Origin: Pleomorphomonas sp. T1.2MG-36
GTDB taxonomy: Bacteria; Pseudomonadota; Alphaproteobacteria; Rhizobiales; Pleomorphomonadaceae
Length of the DNA: 38,280 bases
Direction: 5' to 3'
Assembly: GCF_950100655.1 (NCBI RefSeq)
Contig: NZ_CATNLY010000005.1
Span: forward strand, 1 to 38,280
In this document: in pieces, positions 16,625 to 23,852 of the stretch
Numbering within the stretch: the first letter of the stretch is position 1
Layout: each line of letters opens with the position of its first letter
Notes under the pieces: model-generated
What the model saw: the letters and a program-made list of their open reading frames with translations, nothing else
Told to the model about the DNA's origin: nothing
Database searches by the model: none
Translations under genes and position numbers: made by a program

Positions 16625-16931
16625 CCTCTCAGCGAAGGCAGCCCATGAGCGTCTGTCGCGCTCGAGCCGCCGCGTTCTTCCTCAAGGGCTCGCCGCGTCG
16701 CCGGCAAGCCGGCGGAGGGCAGAACTCATCGATCCGGAGGGCGAACAGGCAGCGTCGACCGCTCGCTTCCGGCGAAAATCACCGACCGCGACGGCATGAA
16801 CGACCATCATCTTGCGACCCCCGTGGCCGGTTGGCACCGGCAGACCGTCGGAATCCCCCTCCGACAATCGACATGGACAGAACTAGCGATATAAAGCTAT
16901 ACAGTCAATATACCTTTGGAGGAAGGTCGCC
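16625..16931. other. Divergent cydA / Rrf2-regulator intergenic region
   Basis: These 307 bases between cydA and the Rrf2 gene carry no credible gene. The right third is unusually A+T-rich for this genome (16880-16920), and that is where the candidate promoter and operator lie. A strong ribosome site, GGAGGAAGG (16917-16925), precedes the plus-strand Rrf2 gene. Confidence 0.6.
16880..16914 (-). promoter_or_regulatory. Candidate cydA promoter and Rrf2-type operator
   Basis: On the minus strand TATATTGACTGTATAG (16914-16899) contains a TTGACT hexamer usable as a -35 element and also matches the left half (ATAnTTGACTnnnAT) of IscR-like Rrf2 operators. Seventeen bases further on, TAGTTC (16885-16880) is only a weak -10. 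The A+T-rich block shared by both divergent genes makes it the best place for autoregulation by the neighbouring Rrf2 protein. The right half-site is poor, so this is a suggestion. Confidence 0.4.
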
Positions 16932-17348
16932 ATGAAAATCAACGCTGTGACCCACGGCGCCCTTCGAATTCTGATGATCTGCGGAGACGGCGAACCGGTG
17001 ACGCTTCCGGAGATGGCCAGCCGGCTCGGCATGCCGGAAGCACGCGTCATCCGTTCCTGCAACGCGCTTGCCCGTGCCGGCCTTCTGGTTGGCCGCCGTG
17101 GACGAGGCGGCGGCTATCGCCTCGGCCGCCCCGCGGAGAAGATTTCGGTGCTGTCGGTGATCGACCTTTTCGAGCCGGAAGATGACATGCGCATCTGCGG
17201 ACGAACCGACGCGACCGCCTGCCGGAACTGCGCTTTGGCCCCGGCCTGCACCGAGGCCTACCGGGCGATGCGGGACGAGCTCGCGGCGATCTCGGTTGCC
17301 GACATCCTCATAGATCACGCTCATCCGCACGCGTCCGAGACGGCCTAG
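16932..17348 (+). CDS. Rrf2 family transcriptional regulator, probable Fe-S sensor
   Basis: This 138-residue Rrf2 protein has a winged helix with the recognition helix around MPEARVIRSCNALARAGL and the wing GRGGGYRLGRPAEKISVL. Four cysteines follow with the spacing C89-x7-C97-x2-C100-x5-C106; three of them match the Fe-S ligand spacing of NsrR, and Cys100 is extra. It probably senses redox state, NO or iron through a cluster and controls the divergent cydABX(DC) genes; this is inference from position. The ribosome site is strong (GGAGGAAGG). It converges on nsrR with a 35-base gap. Confidence 0.88.
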   Translation: MKINAVTHGALRILMICGDGEPVTLPEMASRLGMPEARVIRSCNALARAGLLVGRRGRGGGYRLGRPAEKISVLSVIDLFEPEDDMRICGRTDATACRNCALAPACTEAYRAMRDELAAISVADILIDHAHPHASETA

Positions 17349-17383
17349 GCGGCGAGAGAGTCACTCCGGAGACATGAGAGCGA

Positions 17384-17878
17384 TCAGGCGCGGACGACCA
17401 GCGGCTCTTCGCCACATGAGACGGCCCGAACCGGCCTCGCCGGCGCCCCGCCATCGAGCAACGCCCTGAAGTCCGCCTCATTGCCGGCCACGTCGGCGAG
17501 GGTCAACCGGTCGAGGACGTCGAGAAAAGCGTCGGTCGCCCGGCGCAGCACCTGGCTCATGCGACAGCGGTCGGTCAGCGGACAGGTATTGGTCTCGGGG
17601 TCGAGACATTCCACCACGGACAGGCCGTCCTCGGTCCGGCGAACCACCTCGCCGATGACCACCGATTCCGCCGGCCGCTTGAGACGGAAACCGCCCCGGT
17701 TGCCCCGCACCGTTTCGAGATAGCCCCAGGTGCCGAGCTGATGGACGCACTTGACGAGATGCGACTGCGGCAGGTCGAAGGCCTCCGCCACTTCCCGGAT
17801 CGTGGTCAGACGGGGCGAACGAGCGGCGGCGGCCAGCAGCACGCGCAGCGAATAGTTGGAATAGCTGGTCAGTCGCAT
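17384..17878 (-). CDS. nsrR: Rrf2 family regulator, NsrR type (nitric oxide sensing)
   Basis: This 164-residue protein begins MRLTSYSNYSLRVL and has the NsrR helix-turn-helix SHLVKCVHQLGTWGYLET followed by RGNRGGFRL. The cluster ligands are Cys91, Cys99 and Cys105 in VECLDPETNTC and PLTDRC, the arrangement usual in alphaproteobacterial NsrR, which holds an NO-sensitive Fe-S cluster and represses NO-detoxifying genes. I chose the ATG at 17878 because family members start at this point and GGGGA lies just upstream; an ATG at 17902 would add 8 residues. No hmp, norB or similar target gene is in the window; the nearby bd oxidase, an NO-tolerant enzyme, is a plausible target. Confidence 0.85.
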   Translation of the reverse strand: MRLTSYSNYSLRVLLAAAARSPRLTTIREVAEAFDLPQSHLVKCVHQLGTWGYLETVRGNRGGFRLKRPAESVVIGEVVRRTEDGLSVVECLDPETNTCPLTDRCRMSQVLRRATDAFLDVLDRLTLADVAGNEADFRALLDGGAPARPVRAVSCGEEPLVVRA

Positions 17879-17971
17879 AACGTCCCCGGCTTCCGCTTGC
17901 ATCGGGATGTCCGTTCAGGAAATCGCACGTGCCGGGCAGCTTTTCAAGGCCGCATCGGTTTGATGAGGCGA

Positions 17972-18667
17972 TCACACCGCTATTCTGCCCCGCACCGCCT
18001 CCTCGTCCATGCTGTCGCGATTGCCGGACATCACCACTTCGCCGCGTTCCATGACCGCGAAATCGTCGGCGAGATCCTTGGCGAAATCGAAGTACTGCTC
18101 GACCAGCACGATCGCCATGTCGCCCTGACGGCGCAGGAATGAAATGGCGTGGCCGATGTCCTTGATGATCGAAGGCTGGATGCCCTCGGTCGGTTCGTCG
18201 AGAACGAGAAGACGCGGCCGCGTCACCAGCGCCCTGCCGATGGCGAGCTGTTGCTGCTGTCCGCCGGAGAGGTCGCCGCCGCGCCGGCGCAGCATGTCCT
18301 TCAGCACCGGAAACAGGTCGTAGACCATATCCGGAACGTAGCGATCGGCGCGCTTCAGCGTGGCAAACCCGGTCTGAAGGTTTTCTTCCACCGTCAGGAG
18401 GGGGAAGATCTCGCGCCCCTGCGGCACAATGGCAACGCCGCGCCGCACCCGCTCGTAAGGCGACAGGCCATTGAGATCGTCGCCATCGAGACGAATCGCG
18501 CCACCGGAAATCGCCTGCAGGCCGGCAATCGCCCGCATCAGCGAGGTCTTGCCGACGCCATTGCGCCCGAGCACTGCCGTGACGCGCCCGGCGGTGGCGG
18601 ACAACGACACCTTTCGGAGCGCCTGGGCGGCGCCGTAGTGGAGGTCGACGGTTTCGACATTCAGCAT
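17972..18667 (-). CDS. urtE: Urea ABC transporter ATP-binding subunit UrtE
   Basis: This 231-residue ATPase of the branched-chain amino acid/urea ABC family (LivF-like) has Walker A GRNGVGKTS (about residues 34-42), the signature LSGGQQQQLAIGRAL and Walker B LLVLDEPTEGIQPSII. The GIQPSI tail of Walker B is typical for UrtE. It is the last gene of urtABCDE, starting 12 bases after urtD. It powers urea uptake together with UrtD. Confidence 0.94.
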   Translation of the reverse strand: MLNVETVDLHYGAAQALRKVSLSATAGRVTAVLGRNGVGKTSLMRAIAGLQAISGGAIRLDGDDLNGLSPYERVRRGVAIVPQGREIFPLLTVEENLQTGFATLKRADRYVPDMVYDLFPVLKDMLRRRGGDLSGGQQQQLAIGRALVTRPRLLVLDEPTEGIQPSIIKDIGHAISFLRRQGDMAIVLVEQYFDFAKDLADDFAVMERGEVVMSGNRDSMDEEAVRGRIAV

Positions 18668-18679
18668 GTTTTCAGTCCC

Positions 18680-19432
18680 TCACCGCCCGAGGTAGACCTC
18701 GATGACCTTCGGATTGGCCGATACGGCATCGAGCGATCCCTCGGCCAGAACCGAGCCCTCATGCAGCACGGTCACCTTGACGCCCAGGGCGCGAACGAAA
18801 GTCATGTCGTGCTCGACCACCACCACCGACTGCGTCCTGGCGATTTCCTTGAGCAGGATCGCCGTTTCCGCCGTCTCCGCGTCGGTCATGCCGGCAGCCG
18901 GCTCGTCGACCAGGAGAAGGCGTGGCTCCTGGGCGAGCAGCATGCCGATCTCGAGCCACTGCTTCTGGCCGTGCGACAGGCGGGTTGCCAGAAGGTCGCG
19001 CTTGTCGGAAAGGCGGATGGTGGCGAGCAAGGCGTCGATGCGGTCCTGCTCGGCGGTCGACCGACGGTGGAACAGCGCGGCGAGGGCACCCCGCCGGCCC
19101 TTCAGAGCCAGGGCGATATTGTCCTCGACGCTATGGCTTTCGAACACCGTCGGCTTCTGGAACTTGCGGCCGATGCCGAGATTGGCGATGGCCGCCTCGT
19201 CGAGGCGGGTGAGATCGACGGAACCGTCGAACAGCACGTCGCCGGTATCGGGCCGCGTCTTGCCGGTGATGATGTCCATCATCGTCGTCTTGCCGGCGCC
19301 GTTGGGGCCGATGATCGCCCGCATCTCTCCCGGCTCCAGCACCAGCGACAGGCGGTTGATCGCCTTGAAGCCGTCGAAGGACACCGAGACGTCATCGAGA
19401 TAGAGGAGCGAGCCTTCCGCCTTGTCGGTCAT
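18680..19432 (-). CDS. urtD: Urea ABC transporter ATP-binding subunit UrtD
   Basis: This 250-residue LivG-like ATPase has Walker A GPNGAGKTT (about residues 40-48), the signature LSHGQKQWLEIGMLL and Walker B LLLVDEPAAGMTD. The LSHGQKQWLEIGM form of the signature is characteristic of UrtD. The ATG overlaps the urtC stop (19429-19432, ATGA). It is a cytoplasmic subunit of the urea importer. Confidence 0.95.
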   Translation of the reverse strand: MTDKAEGSLLYLDDVSVSFDGFKAINRLSLVLEPGEMRAIIGPNGAGKTTMMDIITGKTRPDTGDVLFDGSVDLTRLDEAAIANLGIGRKFQKPTVFESHSVEDNIALALKGRRGALAALFHRRSTAEQDRIDALLATIRLSDKRDLLATRLSHGQKQWLEIGMLLAQEPRLLLVDEPAAGMTDAETAETAILLKEIARTQSVVVVEHDMTFVRALGVKVTVLHEGSVLAEGSLDAVSANPKVIEVYLGR

Positions 19433-20574
19433 GCCGCTTCTCCCGCATTCTGAATGGGTCCGCCGGTCTCCTTGGCCGGCTTGGGCCGTCTGGCGATCAC
19501 CATGTCCCAGAGACCGACGATGCCGCGTGGCAGGAACAGCGTCACCACCACGAACAGCGCGCCGAGCGCGTAGAGCCAGACTTCAGGCAGAACGCCGGTG
19601 AACCAGGTCTTGCCGAAGTTGACCGCCACGGCGCCGATCAATGGCCCGACAAGCGTCCCCCGGCCGCCGACCGCGACCCAGATCACCGCCTCGATGGAGG
19701 CGGCCGGGTCGAACTCGGAGGGATTGATGATGCCGACCTGCGGCACATAGAGCGCCCCGGCGATGCCGGCCATCACGGCGGATAGCGTCCAGACGAACAG
19801 CTTGTAGTGTTCGACCCGGTAACCGATGAAGCGGGTGCGGCTCTCGGCATCGCGGATGGCGACCAGCACCTTGCCGAGCTTGGACCGGACGACGGCCGAC
19901 GCGACGACGAAGCCGAGCGCCAGCATCAGCGCCGAGGCGGAAAACAGTGCCGCGCGGGTGCCGGGCGCCTGGATCGGGAAGCCGAGGATATCCTTGAAAT
20001 CGGTCAGGCCGTTGTTGCCGCCAAAGCCCATGTCGTTGCGGAAGAAGGCGAGCAGCAGCGCATAGGTGAGCGCCTGGGTGATGATGGAGAGATAGACGCC
20101 GGTGACGCGGCTTCGGAACGACAGCCAGCCGAACAGGAAGGCGAGGACACCCGGCACCAGCGCCACCATCAGGAACGCGTACCAGGCCATGTCGAAGCCC
20201 TGCCAAAACCAGGGCAGTTCCTTCCAGTTGAGGAAGACCATGAAGTCCGGCAGCACCGGATCGGCATAGACCCCACGCGAGCCGACCTGCCGCATCAGAT
20301 ACATGCCCATGGCGTAACCGCCAAGCGCGAAGAAGGCGCCGTGACCGAGCGACAGGATGCCGCAATAGCCCCAGACGAGGTCGACCGACAACGCCAGCAG
20401 CGCGTAGGTCAGGTACTTGCCGCAAAGCGTGAGCTGATAGGTGGAGACATGAAAGGAGTTGCCCTCGGGCACCAGAAGGTTGCCCGCCGGGATCAGCACG
20501 GCCAGGGCAACGAGCAACATGACGACGATGCGCCCACGTCGATCGAGGCTGTTCATGAGATAAGACGTGATCAT
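19429..20574 (-). CDS. urtC: Urea ABC transporter permease UrtC
   Basis: This 381-residue LivM-like permease has about ten membrane helices. The stretches GYCGILSLGHGAFFALGGYAMGMYLM and FKDILGF, and a late IEAVIWVAVGGRGTLVGPLIGA motif, are typical of UrtC. I chose the ATG at 20574, which overlaps the urtB stop (ATGA, 20571-20574); the frame is open further upstream but only antisense-like, non-homologous sequence precedes. It forms the channel together with UrtB. Confidence 0.94.
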   Translation of the reverse strand: MITSYLMNSLDRRGRIVVMLLVALAVLIPAGNLLVPEGNSFHVSTYQLTLCGKYLTYALLALSVDLVWGYCGILSLGHGAFFALGGYAMGMYLMRQVGSRGVYADPVLPDFMVFLNWKELPWFWQGFDMAWYAFLMVALVPGVLAFLFGWLSFRSRVTGVYLSIITQALTYALLLAFFRNDMGFGGNNGLTDFKDILGFPIQAPGTRAALFSASALMLALGFVVASAVVRSKLGKVLVAIRDAESRTRFIGYRVEHYKLFVWTLSAVMAGIAGALYVPQVGIINPSEFDPAASIEAVIWVAVGGRGTLVGPLIGAVAVNFGKTWFTGVLPEVWLYALGALFVVVTLFLPRGIVGLWDMVIARRPKPAKETGGPIQNAGEAA

Positions 20575-22187
20575 GTTTCCACCGCCCTGCCCTTCAGGGC
20601 GAACAAGCCACGCGGCCGCTTCTGGATGAACAGGATGATCACCAGCAACAGGATGATCTTGCCCAGCACGGCACCGGCGTAGGGCTCCAGAAGCTTGTTG
20701 GCGACGCCGAGCGTCATGGCGCCGACGAGCGTGCCCCAAAGATTGCCGACGCCGCCGAACACCACGACCATGAAGCTGTCGATGATGTAGCCGCGCCCAA
20801 GGTTGGGCGACACGTTGTCGATCTGGCTGAGGGCGACACCGGCAAGGCCGGCGATGCCTGAGCCGAGGCCGAAGGTCAGCGCATCGACTAGCGGAGTGCG
20901 GATTCCCACGGCGGCGGCCATCTGGCGGTTCTGCGTGACGGCCCGCATTTCGAGGCCGAGCCGGGTGCGCTTCAACACGGCGATCAGCGCCAGGAACACG
21001 GCGAGCGCGAACAGGATGATCCAGAGCCGCGTCCAGGTGACCTGGATATCGCCCAGGGCAAATGAGCCGGACATCCACGAGGGGTTGCCGACTTCACGAT
21101 TGTTGGCGCCATAAAGCGAGCGCACCGCCTGTTGCAGGATCAGCGAAACGCCCCAGGTGGCAAGCAGCGTCTCGAGCGGTCTGCCATAAAGCCAGCGAAT
21201 CACCGACCGCTCGATCAGGATGCCGGCAAGCGCCGCAGTCAGAAACGCGGCTGGCAGGGCAATCAGCAACGAGTAATCGAACAGCCCCGGCCAGTAGGTG
21301 CGAATCGCCTCCTGCACGGTGAAGGTCGCATAGGCGCCGAGCATCACCATTTCGCCGTGCGCCATGTTGATGACACCCATCACGCCGAAGGTGATGGCAA
21401 GCCCGATAGCGGCAAGCAGCAGCACAGACCCGAGCGACAGGCCGTACCAGAGGTTCTGACCGGCATCCCACAGCATCAATCGGCTCTCGATCGCCGCCAC
21501 GGCCTTGCGGGCGGCGTCGCCCACAGCGCCGTCGGCCGACGTGTAGCCGGATAGGAAACCGAGAGCATCGCGACTGCCGAGATCGGCGATGGCAGCGATG
21601 GAGGCCACCTTGTCGGTCTCCGGCGCATCGGACGCGAGCAGTGCCGTGGCCCTGGCCGCCAGCATGGCTGCGCGGATATCGTCCACCGTCTCCTGGCCGA
21701 TCGCCCTGTCGAGCACGGGGATGACCGAAGCATCGGCCGACTTCATCACCGCTTCGGCCGCCGCCCGGCGCACCGACGGATCCGGACTCATCAAGGTCAG
21801 CGCACCCACCGCCGAGGCGATGGCGCGGCGGATGCGGTTGTTGACCTTGACCTTCTCGACGGTGGCCTTCGGAGCCAGCCCGGCGTCGGCGCCGGTCACC
21901 GGATCGGTGAGGCGAAAGTCCTTGCCCGCCTTGTCGGCGAAGAACACGGCGCCATCGGCCTTGCGCACCATCAACTCGCCTTCGCCGAGGCGATCTAGGA
22001 TGGCCGGAACCCGGTCGTCAGCCGTCGCGGCAAGGTCGGCGATGGCCTTTTCGGCCGCATCGAAGCCGCCGGCTCCGAGAGCGACGACGCGAGGCAGCAA
22101 ATCGGCGTCGGCGATGCGATCGGCAAGCGCCGGCTGAAGCCCAAGGACCAGCACGGCCAGAATGGCGAGGAGGCGTAAGAGGGTCAT
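20571..22187 (-). CDS. urtB: Urea ABC transporter permease UrtB
   Basis: This 538-residue LivH-like permease has the N-terminal extension that sets UrtB apart: a signal peptide (cleavage likely after Ala22, PALA-D) and about 210 periplasmic residues of helical, HEAT-like character. The permease domain starts near residue 245 with NLWYGLSLGSVLLLAAIGLAI and contains VMGVINMAHGEMVMLGAYAT, typical of LivH proteins. I chose the ATG at 22187 as the only start that gives an export signal. It follows urtA after about 100 bases that hold a strong hairpin. Confidence 0.94.
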   Translation of the reverse strand: MTLLRLLAILAVLVLGLQPALADRIADADLLPRVVALGAGGFDAAEKAIADLAATADDRVPAILDRLGEGELMVRKADGAVFFADKAGKDFRLTDPVTGADAGLAPKATVEKVKVNNRIRRAIASAVGALTLMSPDPSVRRAAAEAVMKSADASVIPVLDRAIGQETVDDIRAAMLAARATALLASDAPETDKVASIAAIADLGSRDALGFLSGYTSADGAVGDAARKAVAAIESRLMLWDAGQNLWYGLSLGSVLLLAAIGLAITFGVMGVINMAHGEMVMLGAYATFTVQEAIRTYWPGLFDYSLLIALPAAFLTAALAGILIERSVIRWLYGRPLETLLATWGVSLILQQAVRSLYGANNREVGNPSWMSGSFALGDIQVTWTRLWIILFALAVFLALIAVLKRTRLGLEMRAVTQNRQMAAAVGIRTPLVDALTFGLGSGIAGLAGVALSQIDNVSPNLGRGYIIDSFMVVVFGGVGNLWGTLVGAMTLGVANKLLEPYAGAVLGKIILLLVIILFIQKRPRGLFALKGRAVET

Positions 22188-22245
22188 GGCAGGTCCGTTT
22201 CGATCCGCTCGAGCGACCAACGGGCGCTTGAGGTCGTCGGGTGCC

Positions 22246-22273
22246 CGTCCGGGGCCAGGGGCAGCCCCGGACG
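22246..22273 (-). terminator. Hairpin between urtA and urtB
   Basis: The arms CGTCCGGGGC (22246-22255) and GCCCCGGACG (22264-22273) form a perfect 10-bp GC-rich stem with an 8-base loop, just downstream of the urtA stop (22289). There is no T-run. Such stems after a binding-protein gene usually protect the upstream message or partly terminate transcription, so that binding protein is made in excess over the membrane subunits. Confidence 0.7.
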
Positions 22274-22288
22274 GAGGGTGCGCGGAGG

Positions 22289-23581
22289 TCAGGAATTCCC
22301 GCCGCACTTGCCCGTGGCGACGTTGAAGTTGCCGCAGGACAGCGGCTTGCGCCAATCGGAGATCAGGTCCTTGGAGCCTTCGAGGTAGTCCGACCATTCG
22401 TCGCCGACCACCGGCGCCGTCTCCGAGACGATGTCGAACTGGCCATCGTCCTGAATCTCGCCGATCAGCACCGGCTTGGTGATGTGATGGTTCGGCATGA
22501 TGGTGGCATAGCCGCCCGACAGGTTGGGCACGGTGGTGCCGACCAGCGTGTCGATCACCGGATCGACCTCGGTGGTGCCGGCCGCTTCCACCGCCTTCAC
22601 CCAGGCGTTGAAGCCGATATAGGTGGCTTCCATGGGATCGTTGGTGGTGCGCTTGTCGTTCTTGATGAACTTGTGCCAGCCGTCGATGAAGGTGGCGTTG
22701 GCTTCACTGTCGATCGACTGGAAATAGTTCCACGCCGCGAGGTGACCGACCAGCGGCTTGGTATCGATGCCGGCCAGCTCTTCCTCGCCGACCGAGAAGG
22801 CGACCACAGGAATGTCCTCGGCCTTGATGCCTTGGTTGCCGAGCTCCTTGTAGAAGGGCACATTGGCATCGCCGTTGATGGTCGAGACAACGGCTGTCTT
22901 CTTGCCGGCCGATCCGAACTTCTTGATGTCGGCGACGATCGACTGCCAGTCGGAGTGACCGAACGGCGTGTAGTTGATCATGATGTCGTCGGCGGCCACG
23001 CCCTTGGCCTTGAGATAGGCCTCGAGGATCTTGTTGGTGGTGCGCGGGTAGACGTAGTCGGTGCCGGCCAGCACCCAGCGCTGCACGCCTTCCTCGTTCA
23101 TCAGGTAGTCGACGGCTGGGATGGCTTGCTGGTTGGGGGCGGCACCGGTGTAGAAGACGTTGCGCTCCGATTCCTCGCCCTCGTACTGGACGGGATAGAA
23201 CAGGATCGAGTTGAGCTCCTTGAACACCGGCAGCACCGACTTTCGGCTGACCGAGGTCCAGCAGCCGAACACCACCGAGACCTTGTCCTGCGAGATCAGC
23301 TCGCGGGCCTTTTCGGCGAACAGCGGCCAGTTGGAGGCCGGATCGACCACCACCGCCTCAAGTTTCTTGCCGAGCACGCCACCCTTCTTGTTCTGCTCGT
23401 CGATGAGATAGAGGACCGTGTCCTTCAGGGTCGTCTCGGAAATGGCCATGGTGCCCGACAGCGAGTGCAGCACGCCGACCTTGATGGTGTCTTCGGCGGA
23501 ATGGCCGGCCACCGTGGAAGCGAGAAGCGCGCCGAGAACGGCAGCAAGCGTCATGCGACGCCGATCGAAGATCTGCGACAT
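22289..23581 (-). CDS. urtA: Urea ABC transporter substrate-binding protein UrtA
   Basis: This 430-residue periplasmic binding protein of the amide/urea type has a signal sequence MSQIFDRRRMTLAAVLGALL with cleavage likely after Ala29 (GHSA-ED). The triple Arg makes Tat export possible, but the motif is incomplete. The mature part starts IKVGVLHSLSGTMAIS; VFGCWTSVSRKSVLPVFKE and GEESERNVFYTGAAPNQQ are hallmarks of UrtA/FmdD-like proteins. The ATG at 23581 fits the signal peptide; the frame upstream is spurious. As first gene of urtABCDE, it delivers urea to UrtBC. Short-chain amides are an alternative ligand. Confidence 0.94.
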   Translation of the reverse strand: MSQIFDRRRMTLAAVLGALLASTVAGHSAEDTIKVGVLHSLSGTMAISETTLKDTVLYLIDEQNKKGGVLGKKLEAVVVDPASNWPLFAEKARELISQDKVSVVFGCWTSVSRKSVLPVFKELNSILFYPVQYEGEESERNVFYTGAAPNQQAIPAVDYLMNEEGVQRWVLAGTDYVYPRTTNKILEAYLKAKGVAADDIMINYTPFGHSDWQSIVADIKKFGSAGKKTAVVSTINGDANVPFYKELGNQGIKAEDIPVVAFSVGEEELAGIDTKPLVGHLAAWNYFQSIDSEANATFIDGWHKFIKNDKRTTNDPMEATYIGFNAWVKAVEAAGTTEVDPVIDTLVGTTVPNLSGGYATIMPNHHITKPVLIGEIQDDGQFDIVSETAPVVGDEWSDYLEGSKDLISDWRKPLSCGNFNVATGKCGGNS

Positions 23582-23672
23582 CTGTGGTTCCCCGTTTTTT
23601 GTCTGGAGGCCGAGGCCCCTTGCCCCGTCTGGTCCTCGCTTCGACTTTCGGCCAAGCCGGCCGGACACCCTA

Positions 23673-23688
23673 TACGTCGATTGACGTA
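23673..23688. promoter_or_regulatory. TAC...GTA dyad, candidate LuxR/NarL-type operator
   Basis: TACGTCGATTGACGTA is a dyad with perfect 6-bp arms (TACGTC/GACGTA). Read as 7-2-7 it has the geometry of NarL/FixJ-family sites, although the inner bases do not fit the NarL consensus. It overlaps a TATAGG hexamer on the minus strand (23674-23669) that could be a urtA -10 element. The REC-LuxR protein encoded at 27206 is the natural candidate to bind it. Confidence 0.45.
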
Positions 23689-23703
23689 AGCCCGCCGCCG
23701 AAC

Positions 23704-23718
23704 CGGCACGAACCCTGC
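23704..23718 (+). promoter_or_regulatory. Candidate sigma54 (-24/-12) promoter for the hybrid kinase
   Basis: CGGCACGAACCCTGC matches the sigma54 consensus TGGCACG-N4-TTGC at 9 of 11 defined bases, with the invariant GG (23705-23706) and GC (23717-23718) at the required 10-base spacing. It faces the kinase gene, with a predicted start near 23730. Sigma54 control would fit a nitrogen-responsive system. Confidence 0.45.
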
Positions 23719-23852
23719 ACACTGCGGGCGAGGAAGACCGCCGCCGCCTCAAAGGCCGGCGGACGGTCGACATGATCAAGGCCGCGCCGATCCGTCTGCC
23801 GGAAAAGCGGGCAGTCTGCCGTAAATGGGGGCGTGCAAGAGAGGGGCGGGGC

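Larger units (their letters stand above)
23582..23852. other. Divergent urtA / NCS1-kinase intergenic region
   Basis: This 271-base region separates urtA (-) from the hybrid kinase (+). It holds a 16-bp dyad (23673-23688) and a sigma54-like element (23704-23718). I see no small gene. An in-frame upstream ATG at 23772 could extend the kinase by 27 residues, but those residues have no family character and the ATG lacks a ribosome site. Confidence 0.6.

Noticed and set aside
18149..19453. 434-residue plus-strand open frame
   Set aside because: It is antisense to urtD and urtE, without domain signals; both ABC ATPases are clear on the other strand.
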